Assembly (NCBI GenBank): GCA_016871675.1
Contig: VHCN01000015.1
Coordinates: 1 to 63,328 of the forward strand
Length of the DNA stretch: 63,328 nucleotides
DNA from: Verrucomicrobiota bacterium
Lineage (GTDB): Bacteria; Verrucomicrobiota; Verrucomicrobiia; Limisphaerales; VHCN01
Direction: 5' to 3'
Each line of letters begins with the position of its first letter. The stretch's first letter is position 1. The notes under the pieces were generated by a model. The model was not told the origin of the DNA. It saw nothing but the letters and a program-made list of their open reading frames with translations, and ran no database searches. This document shows positions 51,858-60,490 of this stretch, in pieces. A program made the position numbers and the translations under genes.

Positions 51858-52310
51858 TCACGCCGACTTGGTCACGATGCCGAGGCGCGACTTGAGGGCA
51901 AACATGATGGCCTTGACAGCGAGTGCGATGGGGAAAATGGGCTTCGCGACGAGGTCGTTGCCGCCGCTGGGGGCGGCGCGCGCGCAGCGCTCGAAGCCGG
52001 AGAGGCTGGTGACAAACACAATGGGCGTGCGCGCCCGCGAGGGGATGGCGCGGAGCTTCACGCAAAGTTCGTGGCCGTCCATCCGCGGCATGTTCACGTC
52101 GAGGATGAGGAGGTCGAACGGCTGTTTCTCGATGGTGCGGAGCGCCTCCACGGGATGCTCGATGCCGGTGGCGATCATCCCGGCCTTCCCGGCGAGCCCG
52201 TGCGCGACGTCGAACATCTCCTTGAGGCACTTGTTGGCGCCGGCCGCCCACGCCTGTTGCCCGAGGTTTCCGAGGCAGGAGTTGGTGAAGACGACGACCG
52301 GCACATCCAT
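51858..52310 (-). pseudogene. Truncated response-regulator fusion of two REC fragments
   Basis: 150 residues from ATG 52310, with an earlier ATG at 52370. The first part, VPVVVFTNSCLGNLGQQAWA and AGANKCLKEMF, is the end of one receiver domain (strand 4 with the 'VVVFTNS' switch, then strand 5 'GAxkcL'). It runs into GIEHPVEALRTIEKQPFDLL, ILDVNMPRMDGHELCVKL, RTPIVFVTSLSGFERC and DLVAKPIF, the phospho-acceptor Asp and second half of another receiver. The N-terminal acidic pair of both domains is missing, so magnesium binding and phosphorylation should fail. It looks like a deletion product of a dual-REC protein, a type common in Verrucomicrobiota. Expression is possible. Confidence 0.55.
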
Positions 52311-52505
52311 TGTCGTGGGTTGCGCCCGTGGTCGACGGTAGTTTGCGCGGCGGGTTCTTACGGAAGTCATTCGAGCACCGCAGGGTCAATGCGCGGGGCA
52401 GTCAGTTCCGCGGTGGGCGCACTCTTGCGTAGGCGGCCGATAACTCTCGCCTTGCAACCCCGCGAGGGACATGGTGTTGAATTGCAGCAACTCAGCGAGC
52501 CTCCC

Positions 52506-55500
52506 ATGAATGCCAGAATTCTGTCCGCACTCTTGTTGCCCGTCGTCGCCACCTTCAGCGCCGTCGCGCAGGGCGGTTTCCCGCAACGCGGGCCCGGCGG
52601 AACCACCGGGTCCAGCGACGCTTCGCCGCCGATGCGGATGTTGCCGGGCGATTGGACCTCGAAGCTCCGGTGGCGCACCATCGGTCCGAGCGTCACGGGC
52701 GGCCGCATCGTGGACCTCGCGGTCAACGAGTCCGACCCCGCCAATTATTACATCGCCTCCGCGTCCGGCGGCTTGTGGAAGACCACCAACAACGGCGTGA
52801 CGGTCGAGCCCGTGTTCGAGAAGGAAAACACGGTGTCGCTCGGCGACGCCGCGGTCGCGCCTTCGGATCCGAGGATCGTCTGGGTCGGCACCGGCGAACA
52901 CAACGCGCGCAACTCCGCCTCGTGGGGCGACGGTGTTTACAAGTCCACCGACGCCGGCAAGACATGGAAGAACATGGGCCTCGAGAGAATCTTTCAAACC
53001 GGCCGCATCGCCATCCATCCGAAGAATCCAGACATCGTGTATGTCGGCGCGCTCGGCCGCTTGTGGGGGCCGAATCCGGAACGCGGCGTCTATCGCACGA
53101 AGGACGGCGGCAAGACGTGGGACCGCGTGCTGTTCGTGGACGACAAGACGGGCTGCATTGACCTCGTGATGAATCCGGCGAACCCCAACGAACTCTTCGC
53201 CGCGATGTATGAGCGCTTGCGCGACCCGTTCGACGGCAACGACCCGGTGAAGCGTCATGCTCCAGGCTCCGGCCTCTACAAAACCACCGACGGCGGCGCG
53301 ACATGGAAGAAATGCACCAACGGCCTGCCCACCGTGAACTTGGGCCGCATCGGCCTCACCTATTTCCGGAAGAATCCCAGGACGCTCTTCGCCGTCGTCG
53401 AGTCCGAGAAGATCGGCACCGGTCCCACGAACGCCACGCGCACCGGCACGGCCTACATGGGACTCACAGGCGAAAACGCCGACGGCGGCGCGAAACTCCT
53501 CACGGTCATCCCCGAAGGTCCCGCGGATTCCGGCGGGCTCAGGCCCGGCGACATCATCACCACGCTCGACGGAAAGAAGATCGAGTCCTACGAGGCGTTG
53601 CTCGACCGCATCCGCGACCAGAAACCGCAGGACAAGGTGAAGTTCATCGTCAAGCGCGACGACAAGCCTCAGACCATCGAAGTCACGCTCGGGCAGCGGC
53701 CGCAGGGTTTTGGCGGCGGCGGTGGCGGTGGAGGCGGTGGGAACAACGCCTTCGCCGCGCAGCTCGGCGGTCAAAATGCCAACGTGCAGGAGCGGCAGGG
53801 CAAGGAGGGCTTCCAGACCGGCGGCGTTTACAAGTCCACCGACGGCGGCGAGAAGTGGGAGCGCATCAACAGCCTCAACCCGCGCCCGTTCTACTTCAGC
53901 AAAATCCACGTGGACCCGAACGACGACAAGTTCATCTTCGTGCTCGGCATCTCGCTGCACATGTCCACCGACGGCGGCAAGACCTTCCGTTCCGACGCGG
54001 GCCGGAGCGTCCACGCCGACCATCACGCGATGTGGATCAATCCGCGCGACGGCCGTCACATCATCCTTGGCGGCGACGGCGGCTTTTACGAGACGCACGA
54101 CCGCGCGAAGACGTGGGAGTTCGTGAACACGCTGCCCCTTGCGCAGTTCTATCACGTGGCCGTGGACTCCCGCAGGCTCTACCGAGTTTACGGAGGTTTG
54201 CAGGACAATGGCACGTGGGCGGGCCCGAGCATGTTGCGCTCGCGCACCGGCCCGACCGCCGAAGACTGGCTGCCCATCGGCGGTGGCGACGGCTTCATGT
54301 GCGCCGTGGACCGCGACGACCCCGACCTCGTTTACTTCGAATCCCAAAACGGCGTCATGGGCCGCGTGAACATCCGCACCGGCGAGCGCGGGCGCATCCG
54401 GCCCGAGGCACCACGCGGCTCGACGCTCCGGTTCAACTGGAAGACGCCCTTCACGTTATCGGCTCACAACGCGAAAGTCTTCTACTGCGGCGCCCAGTTC
54501 GTCTACCGCTCGCTGGATCGCGGCGAAAAGCTCCGCCAGATTTCGCCCGAGCTCACCCGGACGCGCCGCGGCACCCTGAGCGCGCTGTCCGAGTCGCCCT
54601 TGAATCCCGACGTGCTTTGGGCCGGCACCGACGACGGCTGGCTCTGGATCACCAAGGACGGCGGCCACACTTGGAACAACCTCACCGCGAACCTCAAGGA
54701 CATCCCCGGCCCGCGATGGGTCAGCACCATCGAAGCCTCGCGCTTCAAGGAAGGCCGCTGTTACGTCACGTTTGACGGGCACCGCTCCGATGACGACAAG
54801 CCGTGGATTTTCGCCACTGAAGATTTCGGCGCCACGTGGAGGCCGCTCATGGCCAACCTCCCCGAGCATACCACCCGCTGTCTCCGCGAGGACATCGAGA
54901 ATCCCAACCTGCTCTTCCTCGGCACCGAGTTCGGCGTGTGGACCAGCGTGGACCGCGGCCAGTCATGGTCCAGCCTCAAGTGCAATATGCCCACCGTCGC
55001 CGTGCATGACTTCGCCATCTCCGCGAAGGCCGGCGAACTCGTCGCCGCCTCGCACGGGCGCGGACTGTGGATTCACGACCTCGCGCTGCTCCGCCAAGTC
55101 ACGAAGGACACTTCGCTCGCCGACGTGCAGCTCTTCAAACCCCAGCCCGCCACGCTCTGGGCCGGCAGCATCACCCGCCGCTACTATGGCGAGCAGTTTT
55201 TCACCGGCCAGAATCCCGCCGCGGGCGCGAACATCTTCCTCTCGCTGCCAAAGGACGCCAAGCAAGCCGCGCTCAAGATCACCGACACCGACGGGAAACT
55301 CGTGCGCGACCTGCCCGTCCGCACCAACGCCGGACTCCAAGTCATCACGTGGGACCTCCGCCGCGCCCGCACCGGCGGTGGCCCTGGCGGCGGCTTTGGT
55401 GGACTTGCTGGTGGCGGCGGCGGACGCGGCCCCGGCGCGGGGGCCGAAGGTGCCGGCCCGCAAGCCACACCGCAGCGACCCGCCGGCGGCCCCGGCGGCA

Positions 55501-55979
55501 GCGGACAAGGCAAAGGCCGTCCCGGAGGCGCCCAAGCAGGCCAAGCCCGCGGCACCAACGCGCCACCGGCGGGCGCGGCCGGCGGCCTCGGCGGGCTCTT
55601 TAGCGGACGCGGCCCCGGCGACTTGTTCGACCGGCTCGACACCGACAAGAACGGCACCCTCACTCCAGACGAAATCAACACCGACCCGGTGGCAGCCGAG
55701 ACCCTCCAGCGCTTCGGCCTCGACCCCACGCAATCCATCGCCAGAGACGCGATGGAACGCGCCGTGCAAGAGACGATGGGCCGCCTCGCCGGCGGCGCGT
55801 TTGGACGCCCCGTGGAGACCGGCCGCTACCGCCTCGAGCTTGCCGTGGACGGCGTCGTGAAGATCGCCGACCTCCACGTCCATGCCGACCCCGACTACCC
55901 CGAAGCCACCACCATGCTCCAGATGCAGGAGGAGGAATTCTTCCTCTGGCTCCGCAAGCGCGGCAAAACGGCGGACTGA
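52506..55979 (+). CDS. Exported VPS10/BNR-like propeller protein with PDZ and EF-hand
   Basis: 1157 residues from the ATG at 52506, with a signal peptide (LLPVVATFSAVA-QGG). Sortilin/VPS10-type propeller repeats dominate: ASASGGLWKTTNNGVTVEPV, GVYKSTDAGKTWKNMGL, GVYRTKDGGKTWDRV, GVYKSTDGGEKWERIN, WLWITKDGGHTWNNL, GVWTSVDRGQSWSSL. A PDZ domain is inserted at about 311-398 (VIPEGPADSGGLRPGDIITT), followed by a poly-Gly run. A Gly/Pro/Ala-rich linker at about 958-1036 precedes an EF-hand near 1043-1056 (DTDKNGTLTPDEI). The end has a strand-rich RYRLELAVDGVVKIADLHV. Such proteins are often annotated as glycosyl hydrolase or sialidase-like, but no catalytic residues are evident. A calcium-dependent extracellular binding role is inferred. 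Confidence 0.78.
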   Translation: MNARILSALLLPVVATFSAVAQGGFPQRGPGGTTGSSDASPPMRMLPGDWTSKLRWRTIGPSVTGGRIVDLAVNESDPANYYIASASGGLWKTTNNGVTVEPVFEKENTVSLGDAAVAPSDPRIVWVGTGEHNARNSASWGDGVYKSTDAGKTWKNMGLERIFQTGRIAIHPKNPDIVYVGALGRLWGPNPERGVYRTKDGGKTWDRVLFVDDKTGCIDLVMNPANPNELFAAMYERLRDPFDGNDPVKRHAPGSGLYKTTDGGATWKKCTNGLPTVNLGRIGLTYFRKNPRTLFAVVESEKIGTGPTNATRTGTAYMGLTGENADGGAKLLTVIPEGPADSGGLRPGDIITTLDGKKIESYEALLDRIRDQKPQDKVKFIVKRDDKPQTIEVTLGQRPQGFGGGGGGGGGGNNAFAAQLGGQNANVQERQGKEGFQTGGVYKSTDGGEKWERINSLNPRPFYFSKIHVDPNDDKFIFVLGISLHMSTDGGKTFRSDAGRSVHADHHAMWINPRDGRHIILGGDGGFYETHDRAKTWEFVNTLPLAQFYHVAVDSRRLYRVYGGLQDNGTWAGPSMLRSRTGPTAEDWLPIGGGDGFMCAVDRDDPDLVYFESQNGVMGRVNIRTGERGRIRPEAPRGSTLRFNWKTPFTLSAHNAKVFYCGAQFVYRSLDRGEKLRQISPELTRTRRGTLSALSESPLNPDVLWAGTDDGWLWITKDGGHTWNNLTANLKDIPGPRWVSTIEASRFKEGRCYVTFDGHRSDDDKPWIFATEDFGATWRPLMANLPEHTTRCLREDIENPNLLFLGTEFGVWTSVDRGQSWSSLKCNMPTVAVHDFAISAKAGELVAASHGRGLWIHDLALLRQVTKDTSLADVQLFKPQPATLWAGSITRRYYGEQFFTGQNPAAGANIFLSLPKDAKQAALKITDTDGKLVRDLPVRTNAGLQVITWDLRRARTGGGPGGGFGGLAGGGGGRGPGAGAEGAGPQATPQRPAGGPGGSGQGKGRPGGAQAGQARGTNAPPAGAAGGLGGLFSGRGPGDLFDRLDTDKNGTLTPDEINTDPVAAETLQRFGLDPTQSIARDAMERAVQETMGRLAGGAFGRPVETGRYRLELAVDGVVKIADLHVHADPDYPEATTMLQMQEEEFFLWLRKRGKTAD

Positions 55980-56064
55980 CAATGGCGCTCCGGCATCCCG
56001 GTGCCCCTCCAGCGGCAAGCGGTGTCGCGCCATACTTTCCCACCACACTCCGAAAGGCCGCGAT

Positions 56065-56874
56065 TCACGCGGGTTCGATCGGAACCACTTCGCTTTGGCG
56101 TCGGGTGAATCGCAGGCTCGTGGTGTAGCCGACGCCGCGCGCGAGTTCGACGGCGTCGCCGAGATTCAGCCCGACTTCGGCCGCCGCGTGCGCATCCGAG
56201 CCGAAGGTGACGGGCACGCCGAGGCGGAAGGCGACTTCGAGCAGCGCGCGGTTGGGATAAACCTCGCGACAATCCTTGCGCAGGCCCGCGGTGTTGAGCT
56301 CGATTGCGGTGCCGGTCTGCCTTGCGACGGCGAGGAAGCGTTCGTAGAGCGGCGTGCAATCGCGCTGCGGCCGATGGCCGAACTTCTTCGGGAGGTCCGC
56401 GTGGCCGATGATCTCGAATAGCCCGGTCGCAGCCGCCATCGTGAGCCTGTCGAAATAGACGGACCACACTTCCCACGCGTCGCGGTGCTTCCACTCGGAG
56501 AGTTTGTTGGGGTTGTCCACGGCCCAAGAGTCGGAGACGTAGTGAACGGAGCCGATGAAGTAATCCCACGGGTGGCGCGCGGCGAGGTCGCGAATCCAAT
56601 CCTCGTGGCCCGGCAGGTAATCTACTTCGAGGGCGAGCTTGATGGTGAGGCGCGGGTGGTCCCGGCGGGCCTTGCAGACCTTGTCAACGTAGTCGTCGAG
56701 CTGGTCGTTGCGCATGCGCCAGTCGTCGAAGTCGTCCCGCAACATCGGCGAGTGATCGGTGAAGCCAATCTCGGTGAGGCCAAGTTCCAGCGCGCGCGCG
56801 GCGTATTCCGTGGGCTCGCCGGTCGCGTGACGGCACAGCGGCGTGTGCATGTGGTAATCGGCGGGCAGGCGCAC
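56065..56874 (-). CDS. PHP-family histidinol-phosphatase
   Basis: 269 residues from GTG 56874. HisJ/HisK-type PHP phosphatase (about 270 residues is normal). Metal ligands are seen in DYHMHTPLCRH, GFTDHSPM, ALEVDYLPGHE, FIGSVHYV, IIGHADLPKKFG and TFGSDAHAAAEVG. It removes phosphate from histidinol phosphate in the histidine pathway, or serves as a related phosphatase. No other his genes are nearby, so the assignment is from the family. Confidence 0.85.
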   Translation of the reverse strand: MRLPADYHMHTPLCRHATGEPTEYAARALELGLTEIGFTDHSPMLRDDFDDWRMRNDQLDDYVDKVCKARRDHPRLTIKLALEVDYLPGHEDWIRDLAARHPWDYFIGSVHYVSDSWAVDNPNKLSEWKHRDAWEVWSVYFDRLTMAAATGLFEIIGHADLPKKFGHRPQRDCTPLYERFLAVARQTGTAIELNTAGLRKDCREVYPNRALLEVAFRLGVPVTFGSDAHAAAEVGLNLGDAVELARGVGYTTSLRFTRRQSEVVPIEPA

Positions 56875-56880
56875 GGCGGA

Positions 56881-56909
56881 GACTTAGCGGGGAAGCCCGC
56901 GGGGTGAAA
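56881..56909 (-). promoter_or_regulatory. Promoter of the PHP phosphatase gene, leaderless
   Basis: On the minus strand TTTCAC (56909-56904), 17 bases, TAAGTC (56886-56881), then six bases to the GTG at 56874. The match to serS (TAAAAC, six bases, GTG) is close. Confidence 0.35.
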
Positions 56910-56922
56910 GGGGAAAAGGCGT

Positions 56923-57273
56923 CTACCGCGCGAGCCCGCGGGAGAAGTCCCCGAGGTGCGCGCGCAACGGCGGGGCGCCGGTGCCGCGACGGAGGGATTC
57001 GGCGCCGGACTCATTGAGCGGGAATTGGGCGATGACTTGCGTGCCCTCGCGAGGCGCGGAGATGACGCGGACACGGCCGCCGAGGGGGTGGGCGCGTTCG
57101 CCATGCCGATGAGTCCCGCGCCGTGGAGGCGGTTGGGCTTGCGAGCCGGGTCGAACCCCGCGCCATCCCTCGGTCTTCAAAAGGGCCTGGAGCAGAAAGG
57201 TGAGGTTGGCTTCATCGTCCACCACCAAGACCCGGCGGGGAGATGCCGAAACCGCGAACGTCAATTTGCCCAT
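56923..57273 (-). pseudogene. Fused remnant of a response regulator and a NarX-type kinase
   Basis: From ATG 57273 the frame gives MGKLTFAVSASPRR and VLVVDDEANLTFLLQALLKT, the first strand, acidic pair and helix of a receiver domain, then turns to nonsense. In the neighbouring frame the following DNA encodes GAGFDPARKPNRLHGAGLIG and M, the G-boxes of a histidine-kinase ATPase. One base later the original frame resumes sense with ERAHPLGGRVRVISAPREGT and QVIAQFPLNE, the ATPase end. A deletion therefore joined a receiver N-terminus to a kinase C-terminus, and a one-base loss then broke the kinase part. No function is expected. Confidence 0.65.
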
Positions 57274-57350
57274 GCAGCGCGGCAGGACTCTGGCGACGCT
57301 TGCGACACGCAAGCTTGCGCACACGCGAATTCAAACAGGGGAATGCAAGA

Positions 57351-57379
57351 TTGACTTCGACCAGGTCGCCTCCTAGCGT
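57351..57379 (+). promoter_or_regulatory. Promoter of purA
   Basis: TTGACT (57351-57356), 17 bases, TAGCGT (57374-57379). Transcription would start near 57386, giving a leader of about 68 bases. Confidence 0.48.
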
Positions 57380-57402
57380 CTGCGCGTAAATAGCGCGGCG
57401 TG

Positions 57403-57429
57403 CCCCGAGTTTACACTTCGGGGTTTTTT
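57403..57429 (+). terminator. Intrinsic terminator or attenuator in the purA leader
   Basis: CCCCGA (57403-57408) pairs with TCGGGG (57418-57423), extended by GT/AC across a one-base bulge, and is followed by six Ts (57424-57429). It lies between the purA promoter and the purA start, so it must be read through. Just after it TGCCCGCGCGGGCA (57432-57445) is a perfect palindrome touching the ribosome site GAGGA. Confidence 0.6.
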
Positions 57430-57453
57430 CTTGCCCGCGCGGGCAGAGGACTT

Positions 57454-58728
57454 ATGGCGAATACGATTCTCGTCGGCGCCCAGTGGGGCGACGAAGGCAA
57501 GGGCAAGATCATTGACGTGCTCACCGAGCGCGCGGACATCGTCGTCCGCACGCAGGGCGGCAACAACGCCGGCCACACGGTCTTTCTCGGGCCGAAGAAA
57601 TACGTGCTGCACCTCATCCCCTCGGGCATCCTGCGCGCCGGCAAGCAGTGTGTGATCGGCAACGGCGTCGTGGTGGACCCGGTGGGACTCGTCACGGAAA
57701 TGGACGGCCTGCACCGGCTCGGCATCAAGGTCACGCCGCGCAATCTCGTGCTGAGCGAGACCGCGCACGTTGTCTTCCCCTACCACCGCGAGCTGGACGG
57801 GGCGCGCGAAGCCGCCAAGGGTCGCAACAAGATTGGCACAACCAAGCGCGGCATCGGCCCCACCTACGGCGACAAGGCCGCGCGCGTCGGCTTGCGAATG
57901 ATCGACCTGATCAATCCGGCGCGCTTCGAGGAGAAACTCCGCGCGCGGGTCGCGGAGAACAACGCGGTGCTCAAGGCCATGGGCGCTGCGCCGCTGTCGT
58001 TCAAACAGGTTCACGCCGCGTATCGGGCGGCGGGCGACCGGCTTGCTCCCTACGTGGCGAACACGGTCGTGCTCCTGCACGATGCGATACGGCGCGGCCG
58101 CGACATCCTGTTCGAAGGCGCACAAGGGACATTCCTGGACATCGACCACGGCACGTATCCATTCGTGACCTCGTCGAACACCACGGCGGGCGGCGCTTGC
58201 ACCGGCTCGGGCGTGCCGCCACACCGCATGGATGTGGTCTATGGCGTGATGAAGGCCTACACGACGCGCGTCGGCGAAGGGCCGCTTCCCACCGAGAACG
58301 CGGAGATCGCCGACATGCTGCACGCGATGGGCCGCGAGTTCGGCGCGACAACGGGCCGGGCGAGGCGCTGCGGGTGGTTTGATTCAGTGGCGACTCGCCA
58401 CGCGACGATGGTCAACGGCATCGACCGGCTCGCGGTCACCAATCTGGACGGCCTGGACACCCTTGACACGATCAAGGTCTGCGTCGCGTATCGCGTCGGC
58501 ACCAAGCGCTTTGATTACGTGCCGAACGATGTCGAGCTCCTCGCGAAGTGCGAACCGGTCTATCAAGAATTCCCCGGCTGGGGCACACCCACCGACAAGG
58601 CGAGCACTTGGAAACAATTGCCCGAAAAGGCGCGCAGCTACTTGAAGTCACTCGCGGCACTGACCGGCGCGAAGCTCGCCATCGCCTCGGTCGGACCCGC
58701 GCGGGAGCAGACGATTTTCGTCCAGTAA
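57454..58728 (+). CDS. purA: Adenylosuccinate synthetase
   Basis: 424 residues from the ATG at 57454 with AGAGGA five bases upstream. The P-loop-like start is ILVGAQWGDEGKGKIIDVL, then the IMP-binding GNGVVVDP, the TTKRGIGPTYGDKAAR segment, LFEGAQGTFLDIDHGTYPFV, the second GTP site region RVGEGPLPTE and TTGRARRCGWFD. It makes adenylosuccinate from IMP, aspartate and GTP on the way to AMP. uppS begins 29 bases downstream. The short leader with a terminator hints at regulation. Confidence 0.96.
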   Translation: MANTILVGAQWGDEGKGKIIDVLTERADIVVRTQGGNNAGHTVFLGPKKYVLHLIPSGILRAGKQCVIGNGVVVDPVGLVTEMDGLHRLGIKVTPRNLVLSETAHVVFPYHRELDGAREAAKGRNKIGTTKRGIGPTYGDKAARVGLRMIDLINPARFEEKLRARVAENNAVLKAMGAAPLSFKQVHAAYRAAGDRLAPYVANTVVLLHDAIRRGRDILFEGAQGTFLDIDHGTYPFVTSSNTTAGGACTGSGVPPHRMDVVYGVMKAYTTRVGEGPLPTENAEIADMLHAMGREFGATTGRARRCGWFDSVATRHATMVNGIDRLAVTNLDGLDTLDTIKVCVAYRVGTKRFDYVPNDVELLAKCEPVYQEFPGWGTPTDKASTWKQLPEKARSYLKSLAALTGAKLAIASVGPAREQTIFVQ

Positions 58729-58757
58729 AGCGACCCGAACCCGAGACTCGTTCGCGT

Positions 58758-59495
58758 GTGAGCAGCCACTCGCCCCAACTCAGCCCGCAAGCCAAGGCCG
58801 CCGTCCCTACGCACGTCGCCATCATCATGGATGGGAACGGCCGCTGGGCGAAGCAACGCATGCTGCCGCGCGTGGAAGGCCACCGGCAGGGCGTCGAGGC
58901 GGTGTGCGCGACCGTCCGCGCATGCGGCGAGCTTGGCATCAAGTATCTCACGCTCTACGCCTTCTCCGTCGAAAACTGGAACCGCCCGAAGGACGAAGTG
59001 GCCATGCTCATGTCGCTGCTCCTTCGCTTCATCAAGTCGGAGATCACCGAGTTGCAGAAGCACAACGTGCGGCTCGAAGTCATCGGCCAGATCTACCGGC
59101 TGCCCGAGCCCGTGCAGGAGCAGATTCGCAAGGCCCAGGCGTCGCTCGCGAAGAACACCGGCCTCACGCTCATCCTCGCGCTGAGCTACGGCGGGCGTCA
59201 GGAGATCATCGAGGGCGTTCGTGCCATCGCGGAGAAGGCCCGCCGCGGCACCATCGATCCCGCCGAGATCAATGAGCAGGTGATTTCGCAACACCTCGAC
59301 ACGCGCCACTGGCCCGACCCGGACCTGCTCATCCGCACAAGCGGCGAGATGCGCGTGAGCAACTTCCTCCTCTGGCAGATTTCCTACACCGAGCTCGTCG
59401 TGACTCCGACCCTGTGGCCGGACTTCCGCAAGCAGCACCTGTTCGAGGCGCTCGAGGAATTCACCCGGCGCCACCGGCGCTTTGGCGGCGTGTGA
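58758..59495 (+). CDS. uppS: Undecaprenyl diphosphate synthase (cis-prenyltransferase)
   Basis: 245 residues from GTG 58758. Catalytic Asp25 in VAIIMDGNGRWAKQR, then HRQGVEAV, LTLYAFSVENWNRPKDEV and the C-terminal PDLLIRTSGEMRVSNFLLWQ with YTELVVTPTLWPDF are diagnostic. It extends farnesyl diphosphate with cis isoprene units to the lipid carrier for peptidoglycan and other envelope polymers. It heads the conserved uppS-cdsA-dxr-rseP order. Confidence 0.95.
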   Translation: MSSHSPQLSPQAKAAVPTHVAIIMDGNGRWAKQRMLPRVEGHRQGVEAVCATVRACGELGIKYLTLYAFSVENWNRPKDEVAMLMSLLLRFIKSEITELQKHNVRLEVIGQIYRLPEPVQEQIRKAQASLAKNTGLTLILALSYGGRQEIIEGVRAIAEKARRGTIDPAEINEQVISQHLDTRHWPDPDLLIRTSGEMRVSNFLLWQISYTELVVTPTLWPDFRKQHLFEALEEFTRRHRRFGGV

Positions 59496-59563
59496 GACCG
59501 GGAAACACGCTCGGCAACCCGGGGCAACCCGTGTAACGATTCCACCCAAGCAACCGCCGCCCC

Positions 59564-60490
59564 GTGGACCCCGCCCCAACAACCCAGCCGGCACCGACGC
59601 CTTCGAAGGGCAAGACCTTCCTGCGCCGGCTCGCGAGTTCGCTGGTGCTCTGGGCGGTCATGCTCGGTGCGATGTTCTCCGGCAACGCGTTCATCTCGAA
59701 CACGGTCTTCCTGCTTCTGATGCTCGCGCTCGCCGGACTCGGGCTGATCGAATTCTACAGCCTCGTCGAGAAGCGCGGCCTCGTGTGCTTCAAGAAATGG
59801 GGCGTCTTCGGCGGCTTGCTGCTGATGGCCGGGACATTCCTCCATTGCGCCGGCAAGCTCGGCATCCACAACACGCCGTCGCGCGTGAACGACTTCGAGA
59901 CGAGCTTTCTCATCCTGTTCGTGCTCGGGTTGTGCATCCGGCAGTTCCTCTCGAAGACCAACGCGGCCGGCCTGCTCGCGATCTCGACGACGCTCTTCGG
60001 CCTCATGTATGTGCCGTGGCTGCTGAACTTCATCCAGAAGATCAATTACTTCCCGGGCATCGGCGGGCACGGTCCCTACTACGTGCTCTACTTCATTCTC
60101 GTCACGAAGTTCAGCGACACCGGTGCCTACGCCGCCGGCTCGCTCTTCGGCCGGCACAAGATGATCCCGCGCATCAGTCCGGGGAAAACGTGGGAAGGGT
60201 TCGGCGGCGCGCTGCTGGTCAGCACCGGCGCAAGCGTCCTCTTCGCGCACCTTGCCGGGGCGCGGTTGCCCGGCATGACCACCACGCACGCCGTCGTGCT
60301 CGGCTTGATCCTCGCGACCGCCGCGGTCATCGGCGACCTCATCGAGTCGCTCTTCAAGCGCGAGGCCGGCGTGAAGGATTCCGGCGGGTTCTTTCCCGGC
60401 ATCGGCGGCATCCTCGACTTGCTCGACAGCCTGCTGTTCAATGCGCCGCTGATGTATCTGTATCTGCGGCATGTGCTGACTCACGGATGA
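59564..60490 (+). CDS. cdsA: Phosphatidate cytidylyltransferase
   Basis: 308 residues from GTG 59564. A proline/threonine-rich tail leads to about eight membrane helices. The CDS signature is present: SPGKTWEGFGGALLV and then GDLIESLFKREAGVKDSG with DSLLFNAP. It makes CDP-diacylglycerol from phosphatidate and CTP, the branch point for phospholipids. The start is 68 bases after uppS. Its stop overlaps dxr by four bases. Confidence 0.94.
   Translation: MDPAPTTQPAPTPSKGKTFLRRLASSLVLWAVMLGAMFSGNAFISNTVFLLLMLALAGLGLIEFYSLVEKRGLVCFKKWGVFGGLLLMAGTFLHCAGKLGIHNTPSRVNDFETSFLILFVLGLCIRQFLSKTNAAGLLAISTTLFGLMYVPWLLNFIQKINYFPGIGGHGPYYVLYFILVTKFSDTGAYAAGSLFGRHKMIPRISPGKTWEGFGGALLVSTGASVLFAHLAGARLPGMTTTHAVVLGLILATAAVIGDLIESLFKREAGVKDSGGFFPGIGGILDLLDSLLFNAPLMYLYLRHVLTHG

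Noticed and set aside
55980-56064. Terminator between the VPS10-like gene and the PHP gene
   Set aside because: ATGGCGC and GCGCCAT arms exist but are about 40 bases apart with no T-run, too weak to call.
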